Origin: Gammaproteobacteria bacterium
GTDB lineage: Bacteria; Pseudomonadota; Gammaproteobacteria; Burkholderiales; Burkholderiaceae_B
Direction: 5' to 3'
NCBI GenBank assembly: GCA_018815245.1
Contig: JAHIXK010000017.1
Span: 1-64,000, forward strand
DNA length: 64,000 bases
Position numbers and translations under genes: made by a program. The notes beneath the pieces are model-generated. The model did no database searches, was not told the origin of the DNA, and was given only the letters and a program-made list of their open reading frames with translations. The first letter of the stretch is position 1; every line of letters begins with the position of its first letter. Shown piece after piece: positions 19,009 through 33,477 of the stretch.

Positions 19009-19818
19009 ATGAATATTGTGATTAAAAACGAGCACGACATTGAGAAAATGCGTGTTGCTGGCCGACTGGCCTCGGAAGTTCTGGATTTCATCGGCCCCCA
19101 CGTTGTGGCCGGGATCACCACCGAAGAACTCGACAAACTTTGCCACGATTACATGGTGAATGTACAGGATACCATTCCGGCCCCCTTGAATTATGCGCCG
19201 CCTGGCTACAGCCCCTACCCCAAGTCAATTTGCACGTCAGTTAATCACCAGATTTGCCACGGCGTTCCCGGCCCAAAGAAGTTGAAGAACGGCGACATTA
19301 TCAATATTGACATCACGGTGATTAAAGACGGTTATCACGGCGACACCAGCCGCATGTTCATTGTGGGCGAAGGCTCGCTGGCTGCGCGGCGCCTGTGCGA
19401 AATCACGTTTGAAGCCATGTGGATCGGCATTGAGCAGGTAAAGCCCGGTGCTACCTTGGGTGATGTGGGTGCAGCCATTCAGAAATTTGCTGAAGGTTTT
19501 GGTTATTCAGTGGTTCGCGAATTTTGTGGGCACGGCATTGGCACCAAATTTCACGAGGAACCACAGGTTTTGCATTACGGCCGCCCAGGCACAGGGCTGA
19601 AGCTGATGGAGGGGATGATTTTCACGATCGAACCCATGTTGAACGCGGGCCGTCGCGAGATAAAGGAAATGCCCGATGGCTGGACGATAGTGACAAAAGA
19701 CCACAGCCTGTCAGCACAATGGGAGCACACAGTTTTGGTTACAGCTGACGGATACGAGATATTGACCGTGTCTGAAGGCACCCCAGCCAACCCCCGGTTG
19801 AAAACACAGGCAGCATGA
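19009..19818 (+). CDS. map: Methionine aminopeptidase, type I
   Basis: Map removes the initiator methionine from nascent proteins. The 269-residue enzyme has the five metal ligands in the usual places: NIDITVIKDGYHGDTSRMF (two Asp), EFCGHGIGTKFHEEP (His), FTIEPMLNAG (Glu) and SAQWEHTVLV (Glu). SVNHQICHGVP carries the substrate-contacting His. Its stop overlaps the glnD start by four bases (ATGA). Confidence 0.97.
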   Translation: MNIVIKNEHDIEKMRVAGRLASEVLDFIGPHVVAGITTEELDKLCHDYMVNVQDTIPAPLNYAPPGYSPYPKSICTSVNHQICHGVPGPKKLKNGDIINIDITVIKDGYHGDTSRMFIVGEGSLAARRLCEITFEAMWIGIEQVKPGATLGDVGAAIQKFAEGFGYSVVREFCGHGIGTKFHEEPQVLHYGRPGTGLKLMEGMIFTIEPMLNAGRREIKEMPDGWTIVTKDHSLSAQWEHTVLVTADGYEILTVSEGTPANPRLKTQAA

Positions 19819-22433
19819 ATTTGAGAATCGGCGACTCTGCAACATCAGCAAATACCCCTCCTGAAACCGACCTGAATGCGGTCAGGATTGGAATCAAAAG
19901 CAAACTGAAGGCACATGCCCACTTGTGGCTGACCCCTTTTGATGAAAACACCCCCGCTGATGCTGTAGAAACAGCATTAAAAAAACGCTGTAACTATGTT
20001 GATGATGCGCTTTTTTCGCTTTGGAATGCACTTCAGATGCCGCCAGGCTATGCCTTGGTGGCTGTGGGTGGATACGGGCGTGGCGAGCTGTTTCCGTTTT
20101 CAGATGTTGATGTGTTGATTTTGATCGACCAGGAACCCGATGACGCAAATACAGCGAAACTTGAAAACTTTTGCGGTTCGGGTTGGGACATCGGTCTTGA
20201 AATTGGGCACAGCGTAAGGACACTGGACCAGTGCGTTGAAGAGGCTGCGAAAGACATCACCGTTCAAACCGCGCTTGTTGAGTCAAGAATTCTTTCTGGA
20301 AATATTAAATATTTCAATAAATTAAAGAAAATACTTCAGGAAAAACTTGATGTTAAAACTTTCTTTAGAAAGAAAACACTTGAATTGCGCCAGCGGCACG
20401 CGAAATACCAGGAAACCCCCTACAGCCTGGAGCCCAATTGCAAGGAAAGCCCTGGCGGTTTGCGTGACCTGCATGTTATTTCATGGGTAAGCCGCGCAGC
20501 CAATTTGGGTAACAGTTGGGCCGAAATGGCCAAGCAGGGTTTGATCACGCCCTTTGAAGCGGCCAAACTGCGCAACAACGAGCGAACATTGAAAAAAATT
20601 CGCTACCAGTTGCATGTCACCACCGGGCGCAGGGAAGACCGTTTGGTTTACGACGTTCAAACCCAGCTGGCGGAATCACTGGGCTATCGACCCACGTCAG
20701 CCAAGCGATCCAGCGAACAAATGATGCAGCGGTATTATCTGGCAGCCAAGGCGGTGATGCAGTTAAATACCATTTTGCTGCAGAACATTGAGCTGTCAAT
20801 TTTTGGATCCAATGCGACGCCAGTTCCAATCGATGACGAGTTCCAGGAAACGGATTCTTTGCTCGACATCCGCGATGATCATGTGTTTGCCAAAAACCCC
20901 TCTGCCATGCTGCGCGCCTTTATCGTGATGCAGCAAAACCCCAGATTGAAAGGCATGAGCGCGCGCACCCTGCGACAGCTTTGGCACAACCGGATCAAGA
21001 TCAACAGCGAGTTTAGAAAAGACCCTGTGAACAAGGCGCTTTTTATCGACTTTTTCAAGCAACCGCAGGGCATTGTCCATGAATTGCGCCGAATGAATGA
21101 AACCAGCGTGTTGGGGCGCTACTTGCCGGTATTCCGGAAAATCGTGGGGCAAATGCAGCACGACCTGTTTCATGTTTACACAGTTGACCAGCACATTCTG
21201 ACCGTGGTGCGCAATTTGCGGCGCTTCACCATGGCGGAACACGCACATGAATACCCATATTGCAGCCAGTTGATGGCGAATTTTGACGATCACTGGTTGC
21301 TGTACATTGCAGCTTTGTTTCATGACGTGGCCAAGGGTCGGGGTGGTGATCACAGCGTGTTGGGTGAAGTAGATGCGCGCAAGTTTTGCAAAGACCACGG
21401 CCTGAATGAAGAGAACACCGATTTGGTGGCTTTTCTGGTCAAACACCACCTGACCATGTCGAACACGGCCCAAAAAAAGGACCTGTCCGATGTCGAGGTA
21501 TTGCGTGAATTCGCATCACTGGTCAAAACGCCACGCAATTTGACAGCCTTGTACCTGTTGACTGTGGCCGACATTCGCGGCACAAGCCCCAAGGTGTGGA
21601 ATGCATGGAAAGGCAAGTTGCTGGAAGACCTTTACCGGCTTGCCTTGAAGTACCTGGATGGCGAGGCGCCCAACCGAAGGCAAATGCTGGTGGAGCAACA
21701 GGCCGAAGCCAAACGGATTTTGCGGCTTTACGCCTTGTCAGATGACGTGCAAGACACCTTTTGGGCACAGCTGGATGTGTCTTACTTCCTGCGCCAGGGG
21801 CCAAGCGACATTGCCTGGCATACGCGCCACCTGTATTGGCGTGTCGACGCGGAACAACCGATTGTAAAGGCTCGTTTGTCGCCCATTGGCGAGGGTTTGG
21901 AATTGCTGGTTTATACCCGCGACGAAATGGATTTGTTCGCAAGAATTTGTGGTTACTTTGATTCCAAGAACCTGAGCATTCTGGATGCGAAAATTCACAC
22001 CACATCGCACGGCTACGCCTTGGACTCATTCCTGATTCAGCACGACAACGGTGACGAGTTTTACCGTGAAACCCTTTCCTTGCTGGAAGCCGAACTTCAA
22101 GACCGCCTTGTGAAACGATTGCCGCTGGAAGCCCCTGTGTTTGGTCGCATGTCCAGGCAATCCAGGCATTTTCCGGTACGCCCTTCAGTGGATTTGAAAC
22201 CGGATGAAAAGGGCAATCAGTACCTGTTGACCATTTCTGCGACCGACCGCACTGGCTTGCTGTATTCCATCACGAAGTTGCTGGCACAGTACAAAGTCAG
22301 TGTTCAAACCGCAAAAATCATGACTTTGGGTGAGCGGGCAGAAGACAGCTTTTTGTTATATGGCCAATCGCTGACATCGCAGAAGTTGCAAATTCAGCTT
22401 GAAACCGATTTGCTGGAACTTCTGTCGATTTAA
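19815..22433 (+). CDS. glnD: Bifunctional uridylyltransferase/uridylyl-removing enzyme
   Basis: GlnD senses glutamine and adds or removes UMP on PII proteins such as the GlnB encoded at 50757. Of its 872 residues, the nucleotidyltransferase domain has GGYGRGELFPFSDVDVLIL with Asp97 and Asp99. The HD hydrolase domain contains ALFHDVAKGRGGDHS near residue 500. Two ACT domains lie at the C-terminus (LLVYTRDEMDLFARICGYF and YLLTISATDRTGLLYSI). It is translationally coupled to map, as in many betaproteobacteria. Confidence 0.96.
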   Translation: MNLRIGDSATSANTPPETDLNAVRIGIKSKLKAHAHLWLTPFDENTPADAVETALKKRCNYVDDALFSLWNALQMPPGYALVAVGGYGRGELFPFSDVDVLILIDQEPDDANTAKLENFCGSGWDIGLEIGHSVRTLDQCVEEAAKDITVQTALVESRILSGNIKYFNKLKKILQEKLDVKTFFRKKTLELRQRHAKYQETPYSLEPNCKESPGGLRDLHVISWVSRAANLGNSWAEMAKQGLITPFEAAKLRNNERTLKKIRYQLHVTTGRREDRLVYDVQTQLAESLGYRPTSAKRSSEQMMQRYYLAAKAVMQLNTILLQNIELSIFGSNATPVPIDDEFQETDSLLDIRDDHVFAKNPSAMLRAFIVMQQNPRLKGMSARTLRQLWHNRIKINSEFRKDPVNKALFIDFFKQPQGIVHELRRMNETSVLGRYLPVFRKIVGQMQHDLFHVYTVDQHILTVVRNLRRFTMAEHAHEYPYCSQLMANFDDHWLLYIAALFHDVAKGRGGDHSVLGEVDARKFCKDHGLNEENTDLVAFLVKHHLTMSNTAQKKDLSDVEVLREFASLVKTPRNLTALYLLTVADIRGTSPKVWNAWKGKLLEDLYRLALKYLDGEAPNRRQMLVEQQAEAKRILRLYALSDDVQDTFWAQLDVSYFLRQGPSDIAWHTRHLYWRVDAEQPIVKARLSPIGEGLELLVYTRDEMDLFARICGYFDSKNLSILDAKIHTTSHGYALDSFLIQHDNGDEFYRETLSLLEAELQDRLVKRLPLEAPVFGRMSRQSRHFPVRPSVDLKPDEKGNQYLLTISATDRTGLLYSITKLLAQYKVSVQTAKIMTLGERAEDSFLLYGQSLTSQKLQIQLETDLLELLSI

Positions 22434-22447
22434 ATGCAAAAACTGGT

Positions 22448-23194
22448 TTATTCGTCGTGCAACTGAACCATCGATTTGATGATGCCCATCACTCGGCCCA
22501 TGCCTTCATGCACTGTTTTGCTGATTTGGGCATGTGAAATTTCTTGTGCGCTTTCGCCCACACCCGCGGCTTGGTTCACAACCAAAGCCAGGTGTGCGTA
22601 GGGAATTTCAAGTTCACGGGCCAATGCTGCTTCCGGCATGCCCGTCATGCCCACAATGTCGGCACCGTCTCGCGCCAAACGCTTAACTTCTGCAGCGGTT
22701 TCAAGACGGGGGCCTTGCGTGCAGGCATAACAGCCGCCCTGCACCACCTGTTCACCCACTGAATCAGCGGCCAGGCACAAAGCAGTTCTCAACGCCTGAT
22801 CGTACGGCCAGGTGAAGTCGATGTGCGATACGGCCTGGTTGTCACCTTCAAAAAAGGTGGCAGCCCGACCATGGGTGTAATCCAGTATTTGATCGGGTAC
22901 CACCAATTGGCCTGGCTTTAAATCAGGGCGAATTCCGCCCACGGAGGCAACCGATAAAATTCCATCAATTTCCAATTGAGACAAGGCCCACAGGTTGGCG
23001 CGGTAGTTGATTTGATGTGGCGCAATGGTGTGCCCGTAACCATGGCGTGCCAAAAATACAATTTCATGGCCTGCAAGCATGCCGATGGTAAGTGCGCCCG
23101 AGGGCTCACCATAAGGCGTGCGTTGCACTTTGCGTTTTGTGACTTCAAAACCGGGGAGTTGACTAAGGCCACTGCCGCCCAACACTGCATACAT
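22448..23194 (-). CDS. mtnP: S-methyl-5'-thioinosine/thioadenosine phosphorylase family protein
   Basis: This family phosphorolytically cleaves methylthio-nucleosides left over from polyamine synthesis. The 248-residue protein has GGSGLSQLPGF, the phosphate-site FLARHGYGHTIAPHQINYRA, SVGGIRPDLKPGQLVVPDQ, and YACTQGPRLETAAEV followed by VGMTGMPEAALARE. The length and the proteobacterial setting fit methylthioinosine phosphorylase as well as MtnP, and the base preference cannot be settled here. It starts 3 bases after galU. Confidence 0.88.
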   Translation of the reverse strand: MYAVLGGSGLSQLPGFEVTKRKVQRTPYGEPSGALTIGMLAGHEIVFLARHGYGHTIAPHQINYRANLWALSQLEIDGILSVASVGGIRPDLKPGQLVVPDQILDYTHGRAATFFEGDNQAVSHIDFTWPYDQALRTALCLAADSVGEQVVQGGCYACTQGPRLETAAEVKRLARDGADIVGMTGMPEAALARELEIPYAHLALVVNQAAGVGESAQEISHAQISKTVHEGMGRVMGIIKSMVQLHDE

Positions 23195-23197
23195 TGT

Positions 23198-24073
23198 TTA
23201 CTTCCTGTTGTTAAGGTAGTTGGAAAACTCAGCTGACACTTCCGGGTGTTTTAGACCCAGTTCAACCGTGGCTTTCAGGTAACCAATTTTGGACCCGCAA
23301 TCGAAACGGGTGCCATTGAAGCGGTATGCCAGCACGGGCTGGTCTTTCAGCAGCGATGCAATGCCGTCGGTCAACTGGATTTCTCCACCTGCGCCTTTGC
23401 CGGTTTTGCGAATGTGCTCAAAAATCTGGGAATTCAAAACGTACCGCCCCACGACAGCAAGGTTGGTGGGCGCGTCTTTGGGATCAGGCTTTTCAACAAT
23501 GGCGTTCACCCGTTCAGAACAGTTGTTCCATGGGGTGCTGGACACAATACCGTACGATTTCGTGTCCTCTCGCGGCACTTCCTGCACGGCCAGTACACTG
23601 GCGTGTTCATGCTCAAACACCTTGACCATTTGATGCGTAACCGAGGGCGTACCTTTGTCTACATCCATCAGGTCGTCGGCCAGCAACACGGCAAAGGGTT
23701 CCTGCCCTACCACGGGTTCAGCACACAACACGGCATGCCCCAAACCCAAGGGTTCCATCTGGCGAATGTAAATGCAGTTCACGTGGCTGGGGACAATGTT
23801 TTTTACCAACTCGAGCAAGGCAGTTTTACCACGCGCCAGCAACTCGGCTTCCAGTTCATAGGCCTTGTCGAAATGGTCTTCGATCGCGCGTTTGCTGCGC
23901 CCAGTGATGAACACAAGTTCGGTAAGCCCTGCTTCCAGTGCTTCTTCAACGGCGTATTGGATCAGTGGTTTGTCAACCACTGGCATCATTTCTTTGGGGC
24001 TGGCTTTGGTGGCGGGCAAAAAACGTGTGCCCATGCCTGCAACTGGGAAAACGGCTTTTCTAACTCTGGTCAT
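23198..24073 (-). CDS. galU: UTP-glucose-1-phosphate uridylyltransferase
   Basis: GalU makes UDP-glucose for envelope polysaccharide and trehalose pathways. The 291-residue protein begins [20 protein letters not shown], the nucleotide loop, followed by [31 protein letters not shown] carries the metal-binding Asp and the lysine site is in [13 protein letters not shown]. It lies 48 bases after ligA and 3 bases before mtnP, at the end of the smc operon. Confidence 0.97.
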   Translation of the reverse strand: MTRVRKAVFPVAGMGTRFLPATKASPKEMMPVVDKPLIQYAVEEALEAGLTELVFITGRSKRAIEDHFDKAYELEAELLARGKTALLELVKNIVPSHVNCIYIRQMEPLGLGHAVLCAEPVVGQEPFAVLLADDLMDVDKGTPSVTHQMVKVFEHEHASVLAVQEVPREDTKSYGIVSSTPWNNCSERVNAIVEKPDPKDAPTNLAVVGRYVLNSQIFEHIRKTGKGAGGEIQLTDGIASLLKDQPVLAYRFNGTRFDCGSKIGYLKATVELGLKHPEVSAEFSNYLNNRK

Positions 24074-24121
24074 GGCAATGTACTCAATAAATGAAAGTAT
24101 TCAAATAACGCAACAGATTGA

Positions 24122-27263
<3,142 letters not shown>

Positions 27264-27267
<4 letters not shown>

Positions 27268-30200
27268 ACGGTTTCCGTTGCCATTTTTTCTGCAGCAGCC
27301 AAATCAACAGCCACAATGCGGGAAACACCTTTTTCCTGCATGGTTACGCCGATCAACTGCTGCGCCATTTCCATGGCGATTTTATTGTGGGAGATGAACA
27401 AAAACTGGGTTTGTTCAGACATTTGTTTGACCAAGCGCGTAAAACGCTCTGTGTTTGCGTCGTCCAGCGGTGCGTCCACTTCGTCGAGCAAACAGAACGG
27501 AGCGGGATTCAATTCGAAAATCGCGAATACCAGCGCCGTGGCGGTCAGGGCTTTCTCTCCACCCGACAGCAGGTGAATCGTGCCGTTTTTCTTGCCAGGG
27601 GGTTGCGCAAACACCTGCACACCGGCATCCAGAATTTCATCGCCTGTCATGACCAAACGCGCCTCGCCACCACCAAACAATTTGGGGAACAGGCGCGAGA
27701 AATGGCCATTGACCACACCAAAGGTTTCGGACAGCAAATCGCGCGTTTCTTTGTCAATTTTACGAATCGCATCCTCCAGGGTTTCCATGGCTTCAATCAG
27801 ATCGCCAGCCTGCTGATCCAGGAAAGTTTTGCGTTCGGTTGCTGCCGCCAATTCTTCCAGTGCAGCCAGGTTCACGGCGCCCAGTTCCTGCATGCCACTG
27901 GTCAATCGCGTTACCTCAGCCTGCAACACGGACGCTTTTGGGGGTACATCCATGGCAACGAGTTGATTGCCCAATTCGTTTACATTGGCCTGCACTTCAT
28001 CCAACAAATTTTTGTATTGTTCAATGGTCAGCTCGGCGGCCTGAATTTTCAAGGCCAAATCCTGCACGGCATCACGCAGTGGATCCGCTTGCTTGTCGCT
28101 TTCTTTTTCAGCACGTTCAAGTTCTGATACTTTGGTCATGACCTGTTCCAGCGCATCCCGCGACACTGCAACTTTTTCCTCAGCAATTACCCGTTCTTCA
28201 AGCGCAGCCTGTAACGCTTCCTGACCATCGGTTTCCGACAGGCCTTCAAGCTCGGCCAAGGCCAATTGTTTGCGTTGCTGAATTTGCTGAATTTGACTGC
28301 TGGCAAATGCAATATCGCGCTCGCATTCACGCTGACGCGATTCCTGATTGCGGATATTGAACTCTGCATCTTGTTTTTTGCGCAATGCATTTTGCACTTG
28401 CGCCTGTTTGTCGCGCAGTGCCTGTTCCGCCTCGGTAACCCGATCTTTCTGGCTTTCCAGCGCATCGCTGGCCACGGCAAGCTGTTCATCCAGTTCGGCG
28501 TATTTGTCTTCCGATTCAAGCAAAATTGCCCGCTGTTCTTCCAGTTCGCTTTGCAACAGGGCAAGGTCCAAACCGATTTGTTCACGGCGGCTGTCTGCCC
28601 TGCTTTGTTGTTCTTGCAGGCGAATCAGTTGCACCTGTGCTTCATGCAAGCGTTTGGTCAGGCTTTCCACAAGGTTGCGCGCCTGCACCACATTGGCTTT
28701 CATTTCACCGGTGCGCAGTTGCAACTGGTCGCGTTTGGCCATTGACTCGTTTTTCAACATGTCCAGTGCACGAACTTCCGTACGCAGTGCCTCAATTTGT
28801 TGCTGGCGCTCAAGCCGGCCGCTTTGTGCGTTGTCTGCCGCGTAAAACGACACGCCTGTGGACGTTATGCAATGCCCTTGGGGCGTGAAAATACGCTGCC
28901 CTGCTTTCAAACTTTTTCGCTTTGCAAGTGCTGCTTGCAAATCGGGCGCCAACAGGTACCCCGCCAACAGTTGAATCAAGGATTGTTGAATGGCGGAGTC
29001 TGAACTGCGCACGAGGCTGGCCAGGTCTTCAGGCCCAACCGGCACGCTGGGGTTGTTTGTGGTCGATTCCATGAAAGCCACGCGCGCTGGCGGTGGCTGT
29101 TTGGCAAAACCCTCGACCATGTCGAGCGATCGCACCTGGAAACTGTCCAGCGATTCCCGCAGGGCCGACTCAAGCGCCCTTTCCCAACCGCGTTCCACCT
29201 GCAGCTTGCCCAAAAGGCGTGGGGTTTCTCCCAAACCGCTGCTTTCCACCCACGGTTTTAATTCCGCGCTTTCGGCCAGCTGATCATTCAGTTTTTCCAG
29301 GGCTTGCAATTGCGCCTGTGCGTTGGCGTATTTGTCACGTTCAGTATTGAATGCGACCTGAACATGATCCAGCTCGCTGCTGCTTGCGGCCAATTTGCTT
29401 TCAAAGTCGCTTAACTGTGCAGTGGCATGTGACAAATCACTTTCCAGTGATTGCACGCGCGAATGAACTTCATCCAGTTCATGCACTGAAGGCGTGGCAA
29501 TTTGCTGCTTTTCCGACTCCAGCCGGTCTAGTTTCACTTGAATGGTGCTTTCTGCACGGCTGGCCGATTCCTGCTGGGAAGAAACCTGGCTCAAAGCCTG
29601 TTGAATTTGCATCACGCCTGCGCGCTTTTGATCCACCGCGGAGCGGGCGGCCTGCAAAGCCTGCTCAACCGGCTCCACTGCAAGCTCTGCCTCCTCCAGC
29701 GCAATTATCCGCTCTTCAAGTTCTGCTTGCTGCTCTTCGGCCGAACCGCTGATTTCCTCCAGGCGTGCCTTGGCGTCTTCTTCGCGCACAGTCCAGTTTT
29801 GAATTTCCAGCTCAAGTTCTGCCACGCGAGCACCCAAACGGGCACGCGATTCCGCCATTACGCGCAAATCGGCCTCCAGGCGGCTAACCTGCCGGTTGGT
29901 TTCAATCCATTGGGTTTGATCGTTTTCAAGCTGCTGTTGGGCATCCACCTGCTTTTCACGCATGGCGAACAATTCAGTTTGGGTGCTGATCGATTTGCTT
30001 TGAATGGCTTCAAGATCGGCTTTGGCGCGTTCCAGCTTGGCTTGCCCGGCGTTTTTCTGTTCCAGCGCTTCGGAATAACGGATGTACCACAGCAAGCGCT
30101 GCTTGGTGTTTTTGGCTTCTTCAAGTTCTTTAAATTGGCGAGCCACGGTGGCTTGCTGTTCCAGCCGCTCAATTTGGCTGGTCAATTCACGCAGAATGTC

Positions 30201-30785
30201 TTCAATTCGGGTCAGGTTGTCGCGGGTGTCGGCCAAGCGGTTGCCGGTTTCGCGGCGGCGCTCCTTGTATTTCGACACTCCAGCGGCTTCTTCCAGAAAA
30301 ATACGCAACTCTTCGGGGCGGGCTTCAATAATTCGGGCAATCATGCCCTGCCCAATAATGGCGTAAGCGCGTGGCCCCAGCCCTGTGCCCAGAAAAATGT
30401 CTTGCACATCGCGGCGGCGAACCGCCTGCTGATTGATGTAATAGGTGGAGGCACCATCGCGCGTCAGTACGCGCTTGACCGATATTTCAGAATACTGGTT
30501 CCAGCTGCCACCCGCCCTGCCCTCAGCGTTGTCGAACACCAATTCCACGCTGGCTCGCGACGCAGCCTTTCGGTTGGTCGAGCCATTGAAGATCACGTCT
30601 TGCATGGACTCACCACGCAACTCTGATGCTTTAGATTCACCCAGCACCCAACGCACCGCGTCGATGATGTTGGATTTGCCACAACCGTTCGGACCCACCA
30701 CCCCCACCAAATTACTGGGGACAGCAAAGGACGTCGGTTCAACAAATGACTTAAAGCCAGCTAAACGAATGTGAGTTAATCGCAC
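27264..30785 (-). CDS. smc: Chromosome segregation ATPase SMC
   Basis: SMC compacts and separates chromosomes with ScpA/ScpB, which are not in this window. The 1173-residue protein has Walker A VGPNGCGKSNIIDAVRWVLG near residue 30, two long coiled-coil arms interrupted by the hinge (about 500-640), the signature LLSGGEKALTATALVFAI, and Walker B FCLLDEVDAPLDDANTERF close to the C-terminus. The start is GTG. It heads the minus-strand operon smc-zipA-ligA-galU-mtnP, divergent from queF. Confidence 0.97.
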
Positions 30786-30857
30786 GATGAAGTGGAAATG
30801 AGACCAATAGAACGAATAAAAACTTCAACCCACGGGATCTTGAAAACCCGCTGACCT

Positions 30858-30863
30858 TATAAT
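30858..30863 (+). promoter_or_regulatory. Candidate -10 box for queF-dap operon
   Basis: A perfect TATAAT lies 107 bases before the queF ATG, within the smc-queF divergent gap. No good -35 is seen at the right distance, so this is only a candidate. I looked for a preQ1 riboswitch downstream of it and saw none. Confidence 0.3.
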
Positions 30864-30970
30864 AGCAAAGCCTTTGCGCTTTACGCCGGGCACCGTGCCC
30901 TTAGTTGGCAGGTTGATTGAATTGTTTAACGCCACACGGGCCAAGCGCCCGCAAGGCCCACGAGAGAAGC

Positions 30971-31390
30971 ATGAGCAACAAACCCAGCCGCGATTTACAG
31001 ACCTTCCCGAACCCAAACCCGGATCGGCCCTACCACGTACACATCGAAGTGCCTGAATTTACATGCCTTTGTCCTTTGACTGGTCAGCCAGATTTCGCCA
31101 CTTTGGTGATCGACTACCTGCCCAACCAGAAGAATGTGGAGCTGAAAAGCCTGAAAATGTACATGTGGAGCTACCGCGAGGAAGGCGCCTTCCATGAAGC
31201 AGTGACCAACAAGATTCTGGACGACCTGGTGGCCGCAACCGACCCGCGCTACATGAAACTGACTGCAAAATGGTACGTGCGCGGCGGTGTGTACACCACG
31301 GTGGTGGCCGAACACCGCCACGCCAGCTTTCAGCCTTTGCCCAAAGTTGAACTGGATTCCATTTCAACGATGAACCCGACGCGTGGTTAA
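30971..31390 (+). CDS. queF: NADPH-dependent 7-cyano-7-deazaguanine reductase, single-domain
   Basis: QueF reduces the nitrile preQ0 to preQ1 in queuosine tRNA modification. The short protein (139 residues from the ATG at 30971) carries [19 protein letters not shown], with the thioimide-forming Cys34 and the general acid Asp41, and the NADPH site motif [19 protein letters not shown]. It is the unimodular, Bacillus-like form, not the approximately 280-residue form of E. coli. The earlier in-frame start at 30917 adds 18 unlikely residues. It lies 29 bases before dapC. Confidence 0.95.
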   Translation: MSNKPSRDLQTFPNPNPDRPYHVHIEVPEFTCLCPLTGQPDFATLVIDYLPNQKNVELKSLKMYMWSYREEGAFHEAVTNKILDDLVAATDPRYMKLTAKWYVRGGVYTTVVAEHRHASFQPLPKVELDSISTMNPTRG

Positions 31391-31419
31391 AACAAGGCGC
31401 GGCCAACACAGCAATTTCG

Positions 31420-32616
31420 GTGAACCCATTGAAAAACCTCGACAAACTTCAACCTTATCCATTTGAACGCCTGCGGGCCTTGTTCGCTGGCAGTCAGCAT
31501 GCGGGTGGGCTTGCCCACGTGAATTTGTCGATCGGCGAACCCAAGCACCCAACCCCGGAATTGATTAAGCAAGCCTTGATCGACAACCTGGACGGTTTGT
31601 CGGTTTACCCCGGCACACAGGGTTTGCCGGTGTTGCGCAAAGCCATTTCCGACTGGATATTGCGCCGTTTCGATGCCCAGGTAGACCCGGAAACCCAGGT
31701 TTTGCCAATTCTGGGCTCGCGTGAGGCGTTGTTTTCTTTCGCGCAGGTGGTGTTGGACGGTTGTGAAGATGACAGCTGCGTCGTTTTTCCAAACCCCTTT
31801 TATCAAATTTATGAAGGGGCTACATTTCTTGGTGGCGCAAGCCCGGTATTCGTCAACATTGATCCAGCAACAGGTTTGTCGAATTTTCACGCACTCAGCC
31901 CCGATATATTGGCCAAAACAAAGCTGATGTATGTGTGTTCACCCAACAACCCCACCGGTGCGGTGTATTCGCTCGAGGATTGGCAGAAACTGTTTGATTT
32001 GGCGGATGAATACAACATCGTAATAGCATCCGATGAATGCTATTCAGAAATTTACATGGATGGCACCGCAGCACCCATCGGCGGGCTTGAAGCAGCAAGC
32101 CGTTTGGGACGGTCCGATTACAACCATTTGATTGTATTTTCCAGTCTGTCCAAACGTTCCAACGCGCCAGGTCTGCGTTCAGGCTATGTGGCCGGAGATG
32201 CCGACCTGATCAAGGCATTTCTACGCTACCGCACCTACCATGGCTCTGCCATGTCTACCACCATTCAAATGGCCAGCGTGGCTGCCTGGAATGACGAAGA
32301 TCATGTGGCTGAAAACCGCCGCTTGTACACTGAAAAATTCAAAGCCTTCAGCGCCATTCTTGAAGGCAATCTTGAACTACACATTCCACCCGCCGGCTTT
32401 TATTTTTGGGCTGATGTGGGCCAAAGCGATACCGCGTTTGCAAAAAGGCTGTTTGAGCAGGCGCATGTTACCCTGTTGCCCGGAAGCTTTTTGGGCCGCG
32501 AGGTCGACGGATTTAACCCCGGCAGCAACCATGTGCGAATTGCACTGGTGGCCAGCCTGGCCGAATGCAATGAAGCCGCCAATCGAATCGCAAACCAAAT
32601 TAAAAACATACTCTGA
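31420..32616 (+). CDS. dapC: Succinyldiaminopimelate transaminase
   Basis: DapC makes N-succinyl-LL-diaminopimelate with PLP in the lysine and peptidoglycan pathway. It is a class I aminotransferase of 398 residues (GTG start): [15 protein letters not shown] near the N-terminus, [16 protein letters not shown], the PLP lysine Lys245 in [16 protein letters not shown], and an arginine in VRIALVASL at the C-terminus. The adjacent dapD decides between DapC and other aminotransferases. Confidence 0.93.
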   Translation: MNPLKNLDKLQPYPFERLRALFAGSQHAGGLAHVNLSIGEPKHPTPELIKQALIDNLDGLSVYPGTQGLPVLRKAISDWILRRFDAQVDPETQVLPILGSREALFSFAQVVLDGCEDDSCVVFPNPFYQIYEGATFLGGASPVFVNIDPATGLSNFHALSPDILAKTKLMYVCSPNNPTGAVYSLEDWQKLFDLADEYNIVIASDECYSEIYMDGTAAPIGGLEAASRLGRSDYNHLIVFSSLSKRSNAPGLRSGYVAGDADLIKAFLRYRTYHGSAMSTTIQMASVAAWNDEDHVAENRRLYTEKFKAFSAILEGNLELHIPPAGFYFWADVGQSDTAFAKRLFEQAHVTLLPGSFLGREVDGFNPGSNHVRIALVASLAECNEAANRIANQIKNIL

Positions 32617-32630
32617 CACAGGAAATTGCC

Positions 32631-33461
32631 ATGACAACAAATCATCAATCCATCATAGAAGCAGCGTGGGAAAACCGTGCAGACATCTCCCCTTCTGCAG
32701 CGCCAACCGATGTTCGCGCCGCTGTAGGTGAGGTACTGGAAAAACTGAACACCGGTGAATTGCGTGTTTGTTCCAAAGAAAGTGGCGAGTGGGTTACCCA
32801 CCAGTGGATCAAGAAAGCCGTGTTGCTTTCTTTCCGCCTGGAAGACAACAAGCCCATGGCTGCCGGTGGCTTCACCCAGTTTTACGACAAAGTGCCCACC
32901 AAGTTTGTGGATTACACCGAAGAAGATTTCAAGAAAGGCGGCTTTCGCGTGGTGCCACCGGCCGTTGCACGCCGTGGCAGCTTTATCGCCAAGAATGTGG
33001 TGTTAATGCCCAGCTACGTGAACATTGGCGCTTATGTGGATGAAGGCACCATGGTCGACACCTGGGCCACCGTGGGTTCATGCGCCCAAATTGGCAAAAA
33101 CGTGCACTTAAGCGGCGGCGTGGGCATTGGTGGTGTGTTGGAACCGCTGCAAGCCAACCCCACAATTATTGAAGACAACTGCTTCATCGGCGCACGTTCC
33201 GAAGTAGTGGAAGGTGTGGTTGTTGAAGAAAACTCGGTTATTTCAATGGGCGTGTACCTTGGCCAAAGCACCAAGATTTACAACCGCGAAACTGGTGAAG
33301 TAACTTACGGTCGCATTCCCGCAGGCTCCGTGGTGGTAAGTGGTTCCCTGCCCAGCGCCTGTGGCAAATACAGCCTTTATTGCGCCGTAATCGTGAAGCG
33401 TGTGGACGCGAAAACACGCGCCAAAACCGGCATTAACGAATTGCTGCGCAACGCAGAATAA
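32631..33461 (+). CDS. dapD: Tetrahydrodipicolinate N-succinyltransferase
   Basis: DapD succinylates tetrahydrodipicolinate, the step before DapC. The 276-residue trimeric hexapeptide-repeat enzyme shows the N-terminal helical region ([16 protein letters not shown]), [40 protein letters not shown] and [19 protein letters not shown]. The ATG has AGGA upstream and follows dapC by 14 bases. Confidence 0.97.
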   Translation: MTTNHQSIIEAAWENRADISPSAAPTDVRAAVGEVLEKLNTGELRVCSKESGEWVTHQWIKKAVLLSFRLEDNKPMAAGGFTQFYDKVPTKFVDYTEEDFKKGGFRVVPPAVARRGSFIAKNVVLMPSYVNIGAYVDEGTMVDTWATVGSCAQIGKNVHLSGGVGIGGVLEPLQANPTIIEDNCFIGARSEVVEGVVVEENSVISMGVYLGQSTKIYNRETGEVTYGRIPAGSVVVSGSLPSACGKYSLYCAVIVKRVDAKTRAKTGINELLRNAE

Positions 33462-33477
33462 AGGGGAACCCAACAGG

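Noticed and set aside
20796-21473. Open frame of 225 codons on the minus strand
   Set aside because: It is antisense inside glnD, where the HD domain is coded on the plus strand.
29538-30626. Long open frame (362 codons) on the plus strand
   Set aside because: It is wholly antisense to the conserved N-terminal half of smc, and its translation shows no domain-like pattern.
30864-30970. Possible preQ1 riboswitch in the queF leader
   Set aside because: I saw no compact stem-loop with an A-rich tail and pseudoknot of the preQ1-I type.
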